Of a stretch of DNA of 64,000 bases, positions 1 to 11,551 are shown in pieces (within the stretch, counting starts at the first letter, position 1; each line of letters begins with the position of its first letter). The notes beneath the pieces were generated by a model. The model did not search any database and was not told the origin of the DNA. It saw only the letters and a list, made by a program, of their open reading frames with translations. Source of the stretch: Enterobacteriaceae bacterium ESL0689 (GTDB lineage Bacteria > Pseudomonadota > Gammaproteobacteria > Enterobacterales > Enterobacteriaceae); contig JAQTIF010000001.1 in the NCBI GenBank assembly GCA_029433525.1, positions 1,798,001 to 1,862,000 on the forward strand, read 5' to 3'. The position numbers and the translations under genes are program-made.

Positions 1-160
1 ACGCCTGCCATCCCAGTTCGGCGATAAATGTATCTAATAATTCCCTGTCCAGACCATCAAGCCGGTAATCATGAAAGCGGTAGGCAATCTGATGAGCGTC
101 CAGCCAGCGTCGCGCTTTCCTGATGGTATCGCAGTTTTTTATCCCGTAAAGTGTCAGCAT
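1..160 (-). CDS. yffB: ArsC/Spx-family reductase YffB, 5' part only
   Basis: The first 53 codons of a reverse-strand gene run off the left window edge. The start is the ATG at 158-160. The N-terminus reads [16 protein letters not shown], typical of the ArsC/Spx thioredoxin-fold family, with a single Cys in the KNCDT motif. It agrees closely with E. coli YffB (about 118 aa) as I remember it, so roughly half is missing. The family is annotated as arsenate-reductase-like, but YffB's substrate is not established. It lies downstream of acrD on the same strand, as in E. coli. Confidence 0.85.
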   Translation of the reverse strand, partial: MLTLYGIKNCDTIRKARRWLDAHQIAYRFHDYRLDGLDRELLDTFIAELGWQA

Positions 161-293
161 AATGATATCCTGATCAATGATTTCAGATAACGCTCAGTCT
201 GCATCAAATAGTGTCTCGATCCAATCACAGCAGGCGGATAAATTTGTTTTCTGTCAGGCATAAGATCAGGCGACTGAATGGCATTCTCAAAGC

Positions 294-323
294 AAAAAAG
301 CGACCGGGTGGGTCGCTTTTTTT
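294..323. terminator. Rho-independent terminator after acrD
   Basis: A perfect 12-bp stem (294-305 with 311-322) closes a 5-nt loop. Its outer part is A-rich on one side and T-rich on the other, so it can work in both directions. It lies 20 bp past the acrD stop and would end acrD transcription before yffB. Confidence 0.8.
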
Positions 324-341
324 GATCATCGGGTTGCCCGG

Positions 342-3300
342 TTATTGGGGTTTTATGCGCGCCGGGAAATGGCGGCGTATCAGGACAAAAAACAGTGGAA
401 TAAAGAAAATCGCCAGCAGGGTGGCGGAGATCATCCCGCCCATCACCCCGGTCCCGACCGCATGCTGGCTGGCAGAGCCAGCACCGGTACTGAGGGTCAT
501 CGGCAGGACTCCGAAGATAAAGGCCAGTGAAGTCATCAGAATGGGGCGCAGACGCTGGCGGCAGGCGGTCAGCGTCGCGGTGAGTAAATCTTCCCCTCTG
601 GCGTTCAGTTCGCTGGCAAACTCAATGATCAGAATCGCGTTTTTTGCTGATAAACCGATAACCGTCAGTAATCCCACCTGAAAGTAGATATCGTTTTCCA
701 GACCACGCATCCAGGTCGCCAGCAGGGTGCCGATAACCCCCAGCGGCACCACCAGCATGACAGAGAACGGCACCGACCAGCTTTCATACAGCGCCGCCAG
801 GCAGAGGAAGATGACCAGCAACGACAGCGCATACAGCGCCGGGGTCTGGGCACCCGACAGTTTTTGTTGATAAGACATTCCGGTCCATTCGAGCGCAAAA
901 CCGCGTGGTAATTGCTGCACCAGCGTCGCCATCGTATCCATAGCGCTGCCGGTGCTGATGCCGGGTGCCGCATCGCCGACGATAGCAACAGAGGAGTAAC
1001 CGTTGTAACGTTCCAGACGCGGTGATCCGCTTTTCCAGTATGAGGAGGCAAAAGCGGAGAAAGGCACCATCGTGCCGCTCTTATTGCGGACATACCACTG
1101 ATGAATATCGTCTGGCAGCATACGATACGGGGCTGCGGCCTGGACATAGACCTTTTTCACCCGCTCACGATCGATAAAGTCATTCACGTAGCTCGATCCC
1201 CAGGTGGTTTGCAGCGTCGCATTAATTTCATCAAGCGTAATGCCTAACGCCTGGGCTTTATGTTGATCAATATCAATGTGCAATTGGGGGCTATCGTCGA
1301 GACCATTGTGGCGCACACGTGTGACCTTGTGATGGCGTGCTGCCAGATTCAGCAGGCTATCCCTGGCCGCCATCAGCGCATCATGGCCGTGCCCGGCGTG
1401 GTCTTCGAGGATCATATCAAAACCTGCCGCATTCCCCAGTCCGCTGATCGCGGCAGGGTTACTACTGTAGATACGTGCTTCTTTTATTGTGTGTAACGCC
1501 TGAGTCGATCGTTCAATAATGGCAAACGATGAACCGCTTGTCGGGTGGCGTTGACCCCAGTCTTTGAGACGAATAAACAGACGCGCTACATTTTGGCCAC
1601 TGCCCCCTGGCCCGGTTCCGACGGTTGAGAATACCGAAGCCACGTTCTCCTGCTCATGCTCCAGTAGATAGTCCTCTACTTTCCTGACGACTTGCTGAGT
1701 TTGCTGTTGCGTGGAGCTCGCCGGAAGTTGTATCGAAGTGATAAAAATCCCCCGATCTTCCTGTGGCAAAAACGAGGTCGGTAAGTGCATAAACAGTAAC
1801 ACTATCCCCGCGATAAGCAGCAGGTAGATGAGTATCCAGCGCAGTGAGCGGTGGAGGAGTTTAGCGATAATGGTTTCATAACCCCCTGCAGCGCGGGCAA
1901 AGGTGTGATTAAACCAGTGAAAGAAACCCCTCTGTCGCTGTCGGGCCGCTGGTGAGACAGGGACTAACAGTGTTGCACAGAGCGCAGGGGTGAAGATCAT
2001 GGCGACCAGCACCGATAATCCCATCGCCGAGACAATCGTCACCGAGAACTGGCGATAAATCGCGCCGGTGGTGCCACCAAAGAATGCCATCGGAACAAAG
2101 ACCGCAGAGAGCACTATCGCGATCCCCAGCAGGGCTCCCTGAATTTGTCCCATCGATTTGCGGGTGGCTTCCCGTGGTGAAAGCCCTTCTTCGTGCATGA
2201 TACGTTCGACATTCTCGACAACGATAATGGCGTCATCCACCAGTAAGCCTATCGCCAGCACCATCGCAAACAGGGTCAGTGTATTGATGCTGTAACCGCA
2301 GAGCAACAGCACGGTAAATGTGCCCAGTAATACCACCGGAACCGCCAGGGTGGGGATGAGCGTGGCACGGAAATTTTGCAAAAACAGATACATCACCAGG
2401 AATACGAGGACAATCGCTTCCAGCAATGTTTTCACCACATCGAAGATCGAGGTTTTGACAAACGAGGTGGTTTCATAAGCTACTTTATATTCCAGCCCCG
2501 GAGGAAAGTACTGTGCCAGCTCATTCAGACGCTCAATAACCCGCTGGGATGTGGTGATCTCATTGGCACCGGAGGCCAGTTTTACCCCCAGGCCGGAGGC
2601 TGGCTGGCGGTTGTAACGACTCAGATAGTCATATTTTTCGGCACCGATGGCGATGGTGGCGACATCGCCGAGTGTCACTTCTGAACCGTCCTGATTGACG
2701 CGCAGCGTGATACGGCGAAATTGCTCTGGTGTTTGTAGTAGTGATTGTGCGGTGATGGTGGCGTTCAGTCTTTGCTGCGCGACGGCGGGTGTGCCGCCCA
2801 GTTGCCCCACCGCAATCTGGGCGTTTTGGGTGGTGATCGCGTTAATGATATCGCGGGTGGTTAACTGATAACTATTCAGTTTGGCGGGCTCCAGCCAGAT
2901 ACGCATCGCATATTGTGAGCCGTAAACATCCACATTGCCGACCCCATTGATCCGGCTAATCGGGTCCTGGATGTGGCTGGCGATATAGTCGGCGATATCC
3001 TGTTGATCCATACTGCCATCGGTAGAGATAAAGGCGAGCGTCAGAATATCGCTTTCGCCGGTTTTACGTACCGTCACCCCTTGTTGCTGTACCGCTTGTG
3101 GCAGTTTGCGCAGTACCGTCTGTAGCTGATTATGTACCTGTTGCATCGCCTCATCCGGGTTGGTTCCGGCGCTAAAGCTCAGGGTGATCGCCGCCTGTCC
3201 GGTTGCGCTGCTTTGCGATGACATATACATCAGATTGTCGAGGCCATTCATGTTTTGTTCGATGATCTGCGTGACGGTATTCTCGACAGTTTGCGCCGAG

Positions 3301-3455
3301 GCGCCTGGATAGCTGGCGCTGATACGCACATTGGGCGGCGCGAGGCTGGGATATTGTTCCACCGGCAGTGATAATATCGCCAGTATCCCGGTCAGACAAA
3401 CCAGGATGGCCAGCACCCATGCAAAAACAGGGCGATCAATAAAAAATTTCGCCAT
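342..3455 (-). CDS. acrD: RND multidrug efflux pump AcrD
   Basis: A 1037-aa inner-membrane RND transporter, the same length as E. coli AcrD, which exports aminoglycosides and other amphiphilic drugs with AcrA and TolC using the proton gradient. The N-terminus [17 protein letters not shown] holds the first membrane helix. The proton-relay Asp pair is in [13 protein letters not shown] near residue 405, and the Lys is in [13 protein letters not shown] near 940. Two large periplasmic loops and 12 expected helices fit the family. The neighbouring yffB supports AcrD over AcrB or AcrF. The gene stands alone, with its own terminator and a 487-bp upstream region. No adaptor gene is adjacent, as expected for acrD. 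Confidence 0.96.
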   Translation of the reverse strand: MAKFFIDRPVFAWVLAILVCLTGILAILSLPVEQYPSLAPPNVRISASYPGASAQTVENTVTQIIEQNMNGLDNLMYMSSQSSATGQAAITLSFSAGTNPDEAMQQVHNQLQTVLRKLPQAVQQQGVTVRKTGESDILTLAFISTDGSMDQQDIADYIASHIQDPISRINGVGNVDVYGSQYAMRIWLEPAKLNSYQLTTRDIINAITTQNAQIAVGQLGGTPAVAQQRLNATITAQSLLQTPEQFRRITLRVNQDGSEVTLGDVATIAIGAEKYDYLSRYNRQPASGLGVKLASGANEITTSQRVIERLNELAQYFPPGLEYKVAYETTSFVKTSIFDVVKTLLEAIVLVFLVMYLFLQNFRATLIPTLAVPVVLLGTFTVLLLCGYSINTLTLFAMVLAIGLLVDDAIIVVENVERIMHEEGLSPREATRKSMGQIQGALLGIAIVLSAVFVPMAFFGGTTGAIYRQFSVTIVSAMGLSVLVAMIFTPALCATLLVPVSPAARQRQRGFFHWFNHTFARAAGGYETIIAKLLHRSLRWILIYLLLIAGIVLLFMHLPTSFLPQEDRGIFITSIQLPASSTQQQTQQVVRKVEDYLLEHEQENVASVFSTVGTGPGGSGQNVARLFIRLKDWGQRHPTSGSSFAIIERSTQALHTIKEARIYSSNPAAISGLGNAAGFDMILEDHAGHGHDALMAARDSLLNLAARHHKVTRVRHNGLDDSPQLHIDIDQHKAQALGITLDEINATLQTTWGSSYVNDFIDRERVKKVYVQAAAPYRMLPDDIHQWYVRNKSGTMVPFSAFASSYWKSGSPRLERYNGYSSVAIVGDAAPGISTGSAMDTMATLVQQLPRGFALEWTGMSYQQKLSGAQTPALYALSLLVIFLCLAALYESWSVPFSVMLVVPLGVIGTLLATWMRGLENDIYFQVGLLTVIGLSAKNAILIIEFASELNARGEDLLTATLTACRQRLRPILMTSLAFIFGVLPMTLSTGAGSASQHAVGTGVMGGMISATLLAIFFIPLFFVLIRRHFPARIKPQ

Positions 3456-3942
3456 CAGAACTGAAACCTCATTGTATCTATTTGCGTTATGCGATATATC
3501 GCCACAATGTAAATAGAAAATACGATAAATAATCGTTTAAAAATTAATGTGATAGTACCGTTGATTAGCTGTTTTTTATGGTACGGGTCATCAGGCAGGG
3601 TGCGCCACCTGGCGGTGGCGATGATAACGCGTTGCTGGCGCGCGCTTTTCGCCAGGGGATAAAAATGGTCGCCAGTGACGAGAACTGTGATGGTAAAGCC
3701 GTTATTTTGTTGCGATATCTGTCATGATCAGCCCTGATAACCTGATTTCAGGCCAGTTGTAATAATCTGAGAGAATAATCATTAAGCGTAATGTTATAAC
3801 TTCGCTCATGGCTTATCTTTATAATAACCTGCGTCTGGCGAAAACATGCCGACATCTGATGATGACCTCCCCACGCTTATATAGCGGCTGGGCGGGTCAT
3901 TACGCGCCGCCTCATGGCTGATACGAAATAAGGAATAATGAG
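3456..3942. other. Intergenic region between divergent acrD and maeB
   Basis: This 487-bp stretch separates two divergent genes and must hold both promoters. I see no convincing -35/-10 pair or operator. A 49-codon ORF (3578-3727, +) lacks a ribosome binding site and recognisable similarity. In E. coli several genes (narQ, aegA, nudK, tktB, talA) lie between acrD and maeB, so this may be a deletion scar. Confidence 0.6.
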
Positions 3943-6219
3943 ATGGACGAACAATTAAAACAGAGTGCTTTAGATTTCCATGAATTTCCTGTGCCTGGTA
4001 AAATCCAGGTAGTACCGACTAAACCCCTTGTTACACAGCATGATCTGGCGCTGGCCTATTCACCCGGTGTTGCCGCCCCCTGCCTTGAAATCGAAAAAGA
4101 TCCGCAAGCAGCCTATAAATACACCGCGAAAGGTAACCTGGTGGCGGTTATCTCTAACGGTACTGCGGTATTAGGATTAGGTAATATCGGCCCACTGGCG
4201 GGTAAGCCGGTGATGGAAGGCAAAGGGGTATTATTTAAGAAATTTGCCGGTATTGATGTATTTGATATTGAAGTCGCTGAACGTGATCCGGATAAGTTTA
4301 TCGATGTCGTGGCGGCGCTGGAGCCGACGTTTGGCGGTATTAATCTGGAAGATATCAAAGCGCCCGAGTGCTTCTATATTGAGCAAAAATTGCGTGAGCG
4401 CATGAATATTCCGGTGTTTCATGATGATCAACACGGCACCGCGATTATCAGTACCGCCGCCATTCTGAATGGCCTGCGCGTAGTCGGTAAAAAGCTTGCT
4501 GACGTGCGAATGGTGGTATCGGGTGCCGGTGCGGCAGCGATCGCCTGTATGAACCTGTTAGTCGCGCTGGGCATGAATAAGCACAATATCGTGGTCTGTG
4601 ACTCCAAAGGGGTGATTTACCAGGGTCGTGAAGCCAATATGGCGGAGACCAAAGCCGCTTATGCGGTGAAAGATGACGGTAAACGTACCCTGAATGATGT
4701 TATTGATGGCGCCGATATTTTCCTCGGTTGTTCCGGGCCGAAGGTATTAACCGCTGAGATGGTAAAAAGAATGGCGCGCGCGCCGCTGATCCTCGCGCTG
4801 GCGAATCCGGAGCCGGAGATCCTGCCACCGCTGGCAAAACAGGCGCGTGAAGATGCGATTATCTGTACCGGGCGTTCTGACTACCCCAACCAGGTGAATA
4901 ATGTTCTTTGCTTTCCGTTTATTTTCCGTGGTGCGCTTGATGTCGGCGCGACAACCATTAATGAACAGATGAAACTGGCGGCGGTGCATGCGATTGCTGA
5001 GCTGGCGCATGCAGAGCAGAGTGAGGTGGTGGCGTCTGCCTATGGTGATCAGGACCTGAGCTTTGGCCCGGAATATATTATTCCCAAACCGTTCGATCCA
5101 CGGCTGATTGTTAAAATTGCCCCGGCGGTCGCGAAAGCCGCGATGGACTCTGGCGTAGCCACCCGCCCGATCACCGATTTTGACGCTTATGTTGAGAAAC
5201 TGCGGGCGTTTATCGACAAAACGAATTTGTTTATGAAGCCGGTTTTCTCACAGGCACGTAAAGATCCGCGATCTGTCGTGCTGGTCGAAGGGGAAGAGAC
5301 GCGCATTCTGCATGCGACTCAGGAGCTGGTCTCATCAGGGGTGGCGAAGCCGATCCTGATTGGCCGTCCGGCAGTAATTGAACAGCGTATTCGTAAGCTG
5401 GGATTGCAGATCAAAGCCGGTGTCGATTTTGAGATCGTCAATAACGAATCCGATCCGCGTTATAAAACATACTGGAATGAATATTATCAGTTAATGAAAC
5501 GGCGTGGGGTCACCCAGCAACAGGCGCGCTACACTGTGATGAGCAATACGACGGTTATTGGTGCGCTGATGGTATTGCGTGGCGAAGCCGACGCGATGAT
5601 CTGCGGTACGGTCGGTGAATACCATGAACACTACGCCATCGTGCAGTCATTACTGGGCTATCGTAAAGGGGTTTATACTGCTGGTGCGATGAATGCGTTA
5701 TTGCTGCCAGGGGGAAATACCTTTATTACCGATACTTATGTTAATGATGATCCGACGGCAGAACAGTTAACCGAAATTACGCTAATGGCAGCGGAAAGTG
5801 TTCGTCGTTTCGGCATCGAACCCCGGGTGGCGCTGCTTTCACACTCCAGTTTTGGTTCTTCGGACTGCCCGGCGGCGGTGAAAATGCGTCAGGTGCTGGC
5901 GCTGGTGCAGGAGCAGGCACCGGAATTGATGATCGATGGTGAAATGCAGGGTGATGCGGCGCTGGTGGAGAGTATTCGTCAGGAACGGATGCCGGATAGT
6001 CCGCTGAAAGGCGCTGCCAACATCCTCGTCATGCCGAATATGGAAGCGGCGCGCATCAGCTACAACCTGTTGCGGGTTTCCGGGTCGGAAGGTGTCACCG
6101 TAGGGCCCGTGCTGATGGGAATAGCAAAACCCGTGCATATTCTGACCCCGCAGGCTTCGGTACGCCGTATTGTCAATATGGTCGCGCTGGCCGTGGCTGA
6201 AGCACAAATGCAGGCATAG
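3943..6219 (+). CDS. maeB: NADP-dependent malic enzyme MaeB
   Basis: A 758-aa protein (E. coli 759) that decarboxylates malate to pyruvate with NADP+, supplying NADPH and pyruvate in the cytoplasm. Residues 1-420 form the malic enzyme domain, with the Tyr in [11 protein letters not shown], the metal-binding region FHDDQHGTA and the nucleotide-binding [16 protein letters not shown]. Residues from about 430 resemble phosphotransacetylase (for example [12 protein letters not shown]), a regulatory domain in this class that senses acetyl-CoA. The start ATG follows a weak AGGAAT. The gene is monocistronic and convergent with amiA. Confidence 0.96.
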   Translation: MDEQLKQSALDFHEFPVPGKIQVVPTKPLVTQHDLALAYSPGVAAPCLEIEKDPQAAYKYTAKGNLVAVISNGTAVLGLGNIGPLAGKPVMEGKGVLFKKFAGIDVFDIEVAERDPDKFIDVVAALEPTFGGINLEDIKAPECFYIEQKLRERMNIPVFHDDQHGTAIISTAAILNGLRVVGKKLADVRMVVSGAGAAAIACMNLLVALGMNKHNIVVCDSKGVIYQGREANMAETKAAYAVKDDGKRTLNDVIDGADIFLGCSGPKVLTAEMVKRMARAPLILALANPEPEILPPLAKQAREDAIICTGRSDYPNQVNNVLCFPFIFRGALDVGATTINEQMKLAAVHAIAELAHAEQSEVVASAYGDQDLSFGPEYIIPKPFDPRLIVKIAPAVAKAAMDSGVATRPITDFDAYVEKLRAFIDKTNLFMKPVFSQARKDPRSVVLVEGEETRILHATQELVSSGVAKPILIGRPAVIEQRIRKLGLQIKAGVDFEIVNNESDPRYKTYWNEYYQLMKRRGVTQQQARYTVMSNTTVIGALMVLRGEADAMICGTVGEYHEHYAIVQSLLGYRKGVYTAGAMNALLLPGGNTFITDTYVNDDPTAEQLTEITLMAAESVRRFGIEPRVALLSHSSFGSSDCPAAVKMRQVLALVQEQAPELMIDGEMQGDAALVESIRQERMPDSPLKGAANILVMPNMEAARISYNLLRVSGSEGVTVGPVLMGIAKPVHILTPQASVRRIVNMVALAVAEAQMQA

Positions 6220-6240
6220 TCATCATGTAGTCACTGCGTT

Positions 6241-6266
6241 AAGGCAACCTGCGGGTTGCCTTTTGT
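6241..6266. terminator. Bidirectional terminator between maeB and amiA
   Basis: A 9-bp perfect stem (6241-6249 with 6254-6262), a 4-nt loop and a T-run on the plus strand. It is placed to end maeB, and its A-rich start could also serve the convergent amiA. Confidence 0.75.
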
Positions 6267-6280
6267 TGTTCAGGGAGGGC

Positions 6281-7156
6281 TTATTTGCGCTTTACCGCAT
6301 GGGTTTTCTTGTTATCAAACCAGTGAAAGTAACTGATAATGCCTTCCGCGATCGCCTGGGCGATTTTCTGCCGGAATGCGGGCGTGCCTAATAGTTTTTC
6401 TTCACGCGGATTGGTAATAAAAGAGGTTTCTACCAGCACGGAGGGGATCGAGGGGGATTTTAACACCACGAATGCTGCCTGTTCTGTATCGTGACTGTGT
6501 AACGTATGCACCGGCTTAAGTTTTTTCAGTACATGCGAGCCGAGGGTCAGGCTGTTTTTAATCGTATTCGTCTGAACCAGATCAAACACAACCTGTTGCA
6601 GCAGAAGATCCTTTTTAGTGAATTTCTTACCGGCCACCTCATCGGCGCGGTTTTCGCGATCCGACAAATACTTTGCCATCGCGCTGCTCGCGCCACGATT
6701 AGAGAGGGCAAAGACAGAGCAGCCAGCAACATCAGGATTGGTAAAGCCGTCGGCGTGAATCGATATAAACAGATCCGCCTTCTGCTGATGAGCGATTTCA
6801 ACCCGATCGTAGAGTGGAACAAACGTATCATTGTTACGTGTCAGTCGAGCTTCGATACCGCTGGCACGCAGGATACTGCGCACATTTTTAGCAATCGCAA
6901 GAACGACGTGTTTTTCCTTTTCGCCCCCTGGGCCGATAGCGCCGGTATCAATCCCACCGTGGCCTGGATCAAGCATCACTATCCGTCGGGCTTTCGTCTT
7001 TTTAGTCCCGGTGCGACTGTGCTCAGCGGATTTTTTCAACGGCGGCTCTTTCGCCGTGACGGGAGCCGCGGTTGTATAAAGCGTGAGAATAGCCAGTCCC
7101 GCTCTCAGTACCTGGCGACGTGATACACGTATTTTTAAAAGATTAAAAGTGTTCAT
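6281..7156 (-). CDS. amiA: N-acetylmuramoyl-L-alanine amidase AmiA
   Basis: A 291-aa periplasmic zinc amidase (E. coli 289) that removes peptide stems from septal peptidoglycan during cell separation. The N-terminus carries a twin-arginine signal (SRRQVLRAG followed by a hydrophobic stretch). The Amidase_3 fold begins near residue 58 with IVMLDPGHGGIDTGA (first Zn His). SIHADGF supplies another metal ligand and LVETSFITN the catalytic Glu. A blocking helix like that of AmiB/AmiC is expected between them. In E. coli hemF follows amiA; here the gene ends against maeB, so hemF is absent at this site. Confidence 0.94.
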   Translation of the reverse strand: MNTFNLLKIRVSRRQVLRAGLAILTLYTTAAPVTAKEPPLKKSAEHSRTGTKKTKARRIVMLDPGHGGIDTGAIGPGGEKEKHVVLAIAKNVRSILRASGIEARLTRNNDTFVPLYDRVEIAHQQKADLFISIHADGFTNPDVAGCSVFALSNRGASSAMAKYLSDRENRADEVAGKKFTKKDLLLQQVVFDLVQTNTIKNSLTLGSHVLKKLKPVHTLHSHDTEQAAFVVLKSPSIPSVLVETSFITNPREEKLLGTPAFRQKIAQAIAEGIISYFHWFDNKKTHAVKRK

Positions 7157-7364
7157 TCAGCCTGAGTGATAAAAAAGGATGTTTAATGTTATATCGTATC
7201 GTGTCTTTTGTGCCGGACAGGCGGAAAAAGAATTGTTTTACTTTTTATTTCAATACATGACAAGTTGCTATTATGTCATCTTTATTCGCTGATTGCGCCT
7301 GATATTGGCTATCTGATCAAATCACGTCATAATCGCCTCTTTCAGCTGAACAACAGGAAATATC

Positions 7365-7790
7365 ATGGAGATCCGCGTTTTTCGCCATCAGGATTTTGAT
7401 GAAGTCATTACGCTATGGGAGCGTTGTGCGCTTTTACATCCGTGGGATGATCCCGAAATGGATATTGAGCGTAAGATGAACCACGATGTCAGCCTGTTCC
7501 TGGTCGCTGAAATTAACGGCGAAATTGTCGGCACGGTGATGGGGGGCTATGACGGTCACCGTGGTTCCGCCTGTTATCTGGCTGTTGATCCGGAGTATCG
7601 TTGTCGTGGGATTGCCAATGCCTTACTGACCCGGCTGGAGAAAAAATTGATAGCCCGTGGTTGTCCGAAAATTAACATTATGATTGATAGTGATAATGAC
7701 CTGTTGCAGGGCATGTATGAGCGCCTGGATTACGAAAATGATGATCTCCTCTGTATGGGGAAACGTCTTATTGAAGATGAGGGGTACTGA
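7365..7790 (+). CDS. ypeA: GNAT-family acetyltransferase YpeA
   Basis: A 141-aa protein equal in length to E. coli YpeA. It is a single GNAT acetyltransferase domain: the acetyl-CoA-binding motif A is visible as [17 protein letters not shown] around residues 80-97, preceded by the strand [11 protein letters not shown]. The substrate is unknown. The start ATG has an upstream ACAGGAAA. It lies 208 bp from the divergent amiA and 68 bp before yfeY, the E. coli arrangement minus yfeZ. Confidence 0.92.
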   Translation: MEIRVFRHQDFDEVITLWERCALLHPWDDPEMDIERKMNHDVSLFLVAEINGEIVGTVMGGYDGHRGSACYLAVDPEYRCRGIANALLTRLEKKLIARGCPKINIMIDSDNDLLQGMYERLDYENDDLLCMGKRLIEDEGY

Positions 7791-7858
7791 GTGGTGGCTT
7801 CTTTGTGTCACCCGTGCCAGTCAAGTCTGATTATCAATTAATAACCTGAGAGCGCGCC

Positions 7859-8434
7859 ATGTCATTACGCTATTTACTGTGTTGTCCTCTATTACTGCTG
7901 TTGACCGGGTGCTCAACCCTGAGTGCAATCAATGTGTCAGCTTTCTGGCCGTGGAACTGGTTTACTTCTTCGGTAGTAGTGAGCGATCAGGGAGTCGGCC
8001 AACTCACGGCGACGACCCCACTGAGCGAACAGGCTATCCGTGATGCTTTGCCTGGCAATTATCGCTTACGCCGTGGCATGAAATCAGTAAACGGTAACAT
8101 TGAGCCCTATTATGAGGCGCTGAAAGAGGGGCAGGTCATGATGACTATTGAAGGGCACAGCGGTACGATAACACGGATTACGACAACCGATAGTGCCGTT
8201 AAAACCGCCGGAGGTGTGCGGATCGGCACGCCATTTAGCACATTATATCGCCGGGCGTTTGGCCACTGCCGGAAAGAAAACCACAGCACGACAATGGCCA
8301 TTGTTTGTCAGGCTGAGGGGAGTCAGCATATCAGTTATGTGTTTAGTGGTGAGTGGCACGGCCCACAAGGATTGCTACCGCCGGATGATAGCCTGCAAAA
8401 CTGGCCGGTCAGCCAAATCATCTGGCAGCGCTAG
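7859..8434 (+). CDS. yfeY: Predicted outer-membrane lipoprotein YfeY
   Basis: A 191-aa protein, the same length as E. coli YfeY. The signal peptide ends in a lipobox (LLLLTGCST, Cys at residue 18), so it should be a lipid-anchored envelope protein. The body lacks recognisable catalytic motifs. The stretch AEGSQHISYVFSGEWHGPQGLLP near the C-terminus is the family's best-conserved part. In E. coli yfeY belongs to the sigma-E envelope stress regulon as known from the literature; I did not find a clear sigma-E promoter here. Confidence 0.9.
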   Translation: MSLRYLLCCPLLLLLTGCSTLSAINVSAFWPWNWFTSSVVVSDQGVGQLTATTPLSEQAIRDALPGNYRLRRGMKSVNGNIEPYYEALKEGQVMMTIEGHSGTITRITTTDSAVKTAGGVRIGTPFSTLYRRAFGHCRKENHSTTMAIVCQAEGSQHISYVFSGEWHGPQGLLPPDDSLQNWPVSQIIWQR

Positions 8435-8529
8435 TGGCGGCTGGAAACTCGGTTTTGCCAGATATCAATAGATAAAATAACAGCAATTATAACGTCACAT
8501 GTTGTGGCTTTTGTATTCCAGGAGGAGCG

Positions 8530-9429
8530 ATGTCTCAGATTCAAACTGCCATTTTGCCGGAACATTGTCATGCGGCAATCTGGATAGAAGCCAATGTTAA
8601 AGGCGATGTTAACGCCCTGCGTGATGCCAGTCGGGTATTCGTCAGCAAATTAATCGCCATGCAGCAACGTTTTCCGCAAGCGCAACTGGGTGCGGTGGTG
8701 GCGTTTGGCCATGATGTCTGGCGTCAGTTAAGTGGCGGTATCGGCGCCCAGGAGCTGAAAAACTTTCCCGGTTATGGTCACGGGATGGCACCTGCCAGCC
8801 AGCATGATGTGTTGATTCATATTCTTTCGGCAAGTCATGCGGTCAATTTTTCTGTTGCGCTGGCGGCGGTGGCTGCTTTTGGTGACTGTATCGAGGTGCA
8901 ACATGAGATACACGGCTTTCGCTGGATTGAAGAGCGTGACCTGAGTGGGTTTATTGATGGCACCGAAAACCCGGCGGGGATTGAGAATCGTCGTGAAGTC
9001 ACCATCATTAAAGATGGTGTCGATGCCGGTGGCAGCTACGTCTTCGTACAGCGCTGGCAACATGATCTGTCGCTGTTAAGCCATATTGATCTGAAGGATC
9101 AGGAGATGATGATTGGCAGAACGAAAGCGACCAGTGAAGAGATCCCGGCCGATAAACGTCCGGCGACATCGCATGTCAGCCGGGTGGACTTAACGGTGGA
9201 TGGCAAATCGCTGAAGATTGTCCGTCAGAGCCTGCCTTATGGGACTGCCAGTGGGGTTCATGGCCTCTATTTCTGTGCCTATTGCGCCAGTCTCTATAAT
9301 ATTGAACAACAGCTACTGAGTATGTTTGGCGATACTGACGGCAAATGTGATGCCATTTTGCGATTTACCAAACCGCTGAGTGGTGGCTACTACTTTGTCC
9401 CTTCTCTCGATCGGCTCCAGGCGCTATAA
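8530..9429 (+). CDS. yfeX: DyP-type heme peroxidase YfeX
   Basis: A 299-aa protein, the same length as E. coli YfeX, a cytoplasmic dye-decolorising peroxidase with porphyrinogen oxidase activity and a debated role in iron release from heme. The signature GFIDGTENP (residues 141-149) contains the catalytic Asp. The likely proximal heme ligand is the His in SHVSRVDLT near residue 215. An AGGAGG ribosome binding site sits just upstream of the ATG. It follows yfeY by 95 bp. Confidence 0.93.
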   Translation: MSQIQTAILPEHCHAAIWIEANVKGDVNALRDASRVFVSKLIAMQQRFPQAQLGAVVAFGHDVWRQLSGGIGAQELKNFPGYGHGMAPASQHDVLIHILSASHAVNFSVALAAVAAFGDCIEVQHEIHGFRWIEERDLSGFIDGTENPAGIENRREVTIIKDGVDAGGSYVFVQRWQHDLSLLSHIDLKDQEMMIGRTKATSEEIPADKRPATSHVSRVDLTVDGKSLKIVRQSLPYGTASGVHGLYFCAYCASLYNIEQQLLSMFGDTDGKCDAILRFTKPLSGGYYFVPSLDRLQAL

Positions 9430-9441
9430 CCCCCCGCTGAT

Positions 9442-9475
9442 GGTTGGCTCTCTCCGGTTAGCGAAAGAGCCAACC
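9442..9475 (+). terminator. Hairpin after yfeX
   Basis: A 10-bp perfect stem (9442-9451 with 9466-9475) with a 14-nt loop lies 12 bp past the yfeX stop. There is no T-run after it, so it may be a weak or Rho-assisted terminator, or an mRNA-stabilising hairpin. Confidence 0.4.
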
Positions 9476-9701
9476 CGTTGGCTGATAATGACTTATTCCC
9501 TTTTCTGCTTGTCAATCACCAAACGGTATATAAAAGCGTTACTCCTTTTACACCGGTTATAAATATGATGAGGATATCTGTCCTCTTTCAGATTACCGCT
9601 TTGCGGGTCGTATGCCGGGCCTCCGCGAACAGACCGCCGTAATGCAAGTAAATTAGCCTGATGGCCAGGCGTTAAAATCATCTTATTGATAAGGGTGAAT
9701 G

Positions 9702-10718
9702 ATGACCGTAAAGATAGGGAAAAAACCATACGGATGGCTGGCAGTGATAATGCTGCTGACAGCCCAGCTGCAGGCGAGTGAATTGCTCAACAGCTCTTAT
9801 GATGTTTCCCGTGAGCTTTTTGCGACGCTCAATCCTGTCTTTGAACAGCAGTGGGCAAAAGACAATGCGGGCGATAAGCTGATTATTAAACAATCGCATG
9901 CCGGTTCGTCGAAACAGGCACTGGCGATATTGCAGGGCTTAAAAGCGGATGTGGTGACTTACAATCAGGTCACCGATGTGCAAATTCTGCACGACAAAGG
10001 CAATCTGCTTCCGGCTGACTGGCAAGACCGTTTGCCGCATAAAAGTTCCCCCTTCTACTCGACAATGGCCTTCCTGGTGCGTAAAGGAAATCCAAAAGGC
10101 ATTCATCACTGGCATGATCTGGTGCGTTCTGATGTCAGGCTGATCTTTCCTAATCCGAAAACATCCGGTAATGGGCGCTATACCTATCTGGCGGCGTGGG
10201 TGGCCGCCAGTCAATCTGCCGGGGGCGATAAGATCAAAACAGAGCAGTTTATGATCCAGTTGCTGAAAAATGTCGCTGTATTTGATATCGGAGGCCGGGG
10301 TGCGACCACGACTTTTGCCGATCATGGGCTGGGTGATGTGCTGATCAGTTTTGAATCGGAAGTGAATCAAATTCGCCAGCAGTATCCGGCGCAGGAGTTC
10401 GAAGTGGTGGTGCCGCAGATCAATATCCTGGCGGAATTTCCGGTGGCGTGGCTGGATAAAAATGTTAATGCGAATGGCAGCGAAAAGGCCGCAAAAGCCT
10501 ATCTCAACTGGCTTTACAGTCCACAGGCGCAGACGATCATCACCGATTATTACTATCGGGTCAATAATCCGACTATGATGGCTCAGTTAGAGAATAAATT
10601 TCCGTCAGTGACGTTGTTCGAGGTGACACAACAGTTTGGCCCGTGGTCGCAAGTGATGGCGACACATTTTGTTAGCGGCGGTGAGCTGGATAAGCTGCTG
10701 GCGGCAGGGCGTCAGTAA
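9702..10718 (+). CDS. cysP: Thiosulfate-binding periplasmic protein CysP
   Basis: The periplasmic binding component of the sulfate/thiosulfate ABC importer that feeds cysteine synthesis. Two ATGs occur in a row (9699, 9702). I chose the second because it gives 338 aa as in E. coli and better spacing from AAGGGTG. A signal peptide ends near LQASELLN. Family motifs include [20 protein letters not shown] and [13 protein letters not shown]. It is the first gene of cysPUWA, with cysM after. CysB-dependent control is known for the family; I could not pinpoint a CysB site upstream. Confidence 0.95.
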   Translation: MTVKIGKKPYGWLAVIMLLTAQLQASELLNSSYDVSRELFATLNPVFEQQWAKDNAGDKLIIKQSHAGSSKQALAILQGLKADVVTYNQVTDVQILHDKGNLLPADWQDRLPHKSSPFYSTMAFLVRKGNPKGIHHWHDLVRSDVRLIFPNPKTSGNGRYTYLAAWVAASQSAGGDKIKTEQFMIQLLKNVAVFDIGGRGATTTFADHGLGDVLISFESEVNQIRQQYPAQEFEVVVPQINILAEFPVAWLDKNVNANGSEKAAKAYLNWLYSPQAQTIITDYYYRVNNPTMMAQLENKFPSVTLFEVTQQFGPWSQVMATHFVSGGELDKLLAAGRQ

Positions 10719-11551
10719 TGTTGACGAGGAAATCTCAGCGGGTGCTGCCGGGATTTACGTTGAGTCTTGGCACCAGCTTATTATTTATCTGTTTGATTTT
10801 ATTGTTACCTCTGAGCGCATTATTGATGCAACTGGCGCAGATGAGCCTTGCGCAGTACTGGCAGGTTATCTCGCATCCCCAGGTGGTGGCGGCTTATAAA
10901 GTCACCCTGTTATCGGCGTTTGCTGCGGCGCTATTTAATGGTCTCTTTGGCTTACTGATGGCGTGGATCCTGACGCGCTATCGCTTTCCTGGACATACAC
11001 TGCTTGATGCGCTGATGGATCTGCCCTTTGCGTTACCGACCGCGGTGGCGGGGTTGACCCTGGCTTCTCTGTTTTCAGCCAATGGCTGGTATGGCGCATG
11101 GCTGGCAAAGTTTGATATCCAGGTCACTTATACCTGGTATGGCATCGCGGTTGCGATGGCGTTTACCAGTATTCCGTTTGTGGTGCGTACCGTTCAGCCG
11201 GTACTGGAGGAGCTGGGCCCGGAGTATGAAGAAGCGGCGCAAACCCTCGGTGCGACGCGCTTGCAGAGCTTTCGTAAAGTGGTATTGCCAGAGATATCCC
11301 CGGCACTGCTGGCCGGTGTGGCACTCTCTTTTACCCGCAGTTTAGGTGAGTTTGGCGCAGTGATTTTTATTGCCGGTAATATTGCATGGAAAACGGAAGT
11401 GACATCACTGATGATCTTTATACGTTTACAGGAGTTTGATTATCCGGCAGCAAGCGCCATTGCCTCGGTTATTCTGGTAGCTTCCCTGTTATTGCTGTTT
11501 TCTATTAACACCCTGCAAAGCCGCTTTGGCCGACGTGTAGCAGGTGACTAA
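10718..11551 (+). CDS. cysU: Sulfate/thiosulfate permease subunit CysU (CysT)
   Basis: A 277-aa inner-membrane permease (same as E. coli) with about six hydrophobic helices. The EAA loop that docks to the ATPase is visible as EEAAQTLGATRLQSFRKVVLP around residues 167-187. It pairs with CysW to form the channel. The start overlaps the cysP stop by one base (TAATG), showing translational coupling. Confidence 0.95.
   Translation: MLTRKSQRVLPGFTLSLGTSLLFICLILLLPLSALLMQLAQMSLAQYWQVISHPQVVAAYKVTLLSAFAAALFNGLFGLLMAWILTRYRFPGHTLLDALMDLPFALPTAVAGLTLASLFSANGWYGAWLAKFDIQVTYTWYGIAVAMAFTSIPFVVRTVQPVLEELGPEYEEAAQTLGATRLQSFRKVVLPEISPALLAGVALSFTRSLGEFGAVIFIAGNIAWKTEVTSLMIFIRLQEFDYPAASAIASVILVASLLLLFSINTLQSRFGRRVAGD

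Noticed and set aside
161-293. Possible small gene between yffB and acrD, as in E. coli (ypfM)
   Set aside because: The available short frames do not resemble YpfM as I recall it and lack a clear ribosome binding site.
3578-3727. 49-codon ORF between acrD and maeB
   Set aside because: No ribosome binding site and no similarity to any small protein I know. Kept only as a remark on the intergenic region.
6506-7123. Long open frame antisense to amiA (205 codons)
   Set aside because: It lies opposite a well-conserved gene, has no ribosome binding site or motif, and is explained by codon composition of amiA.
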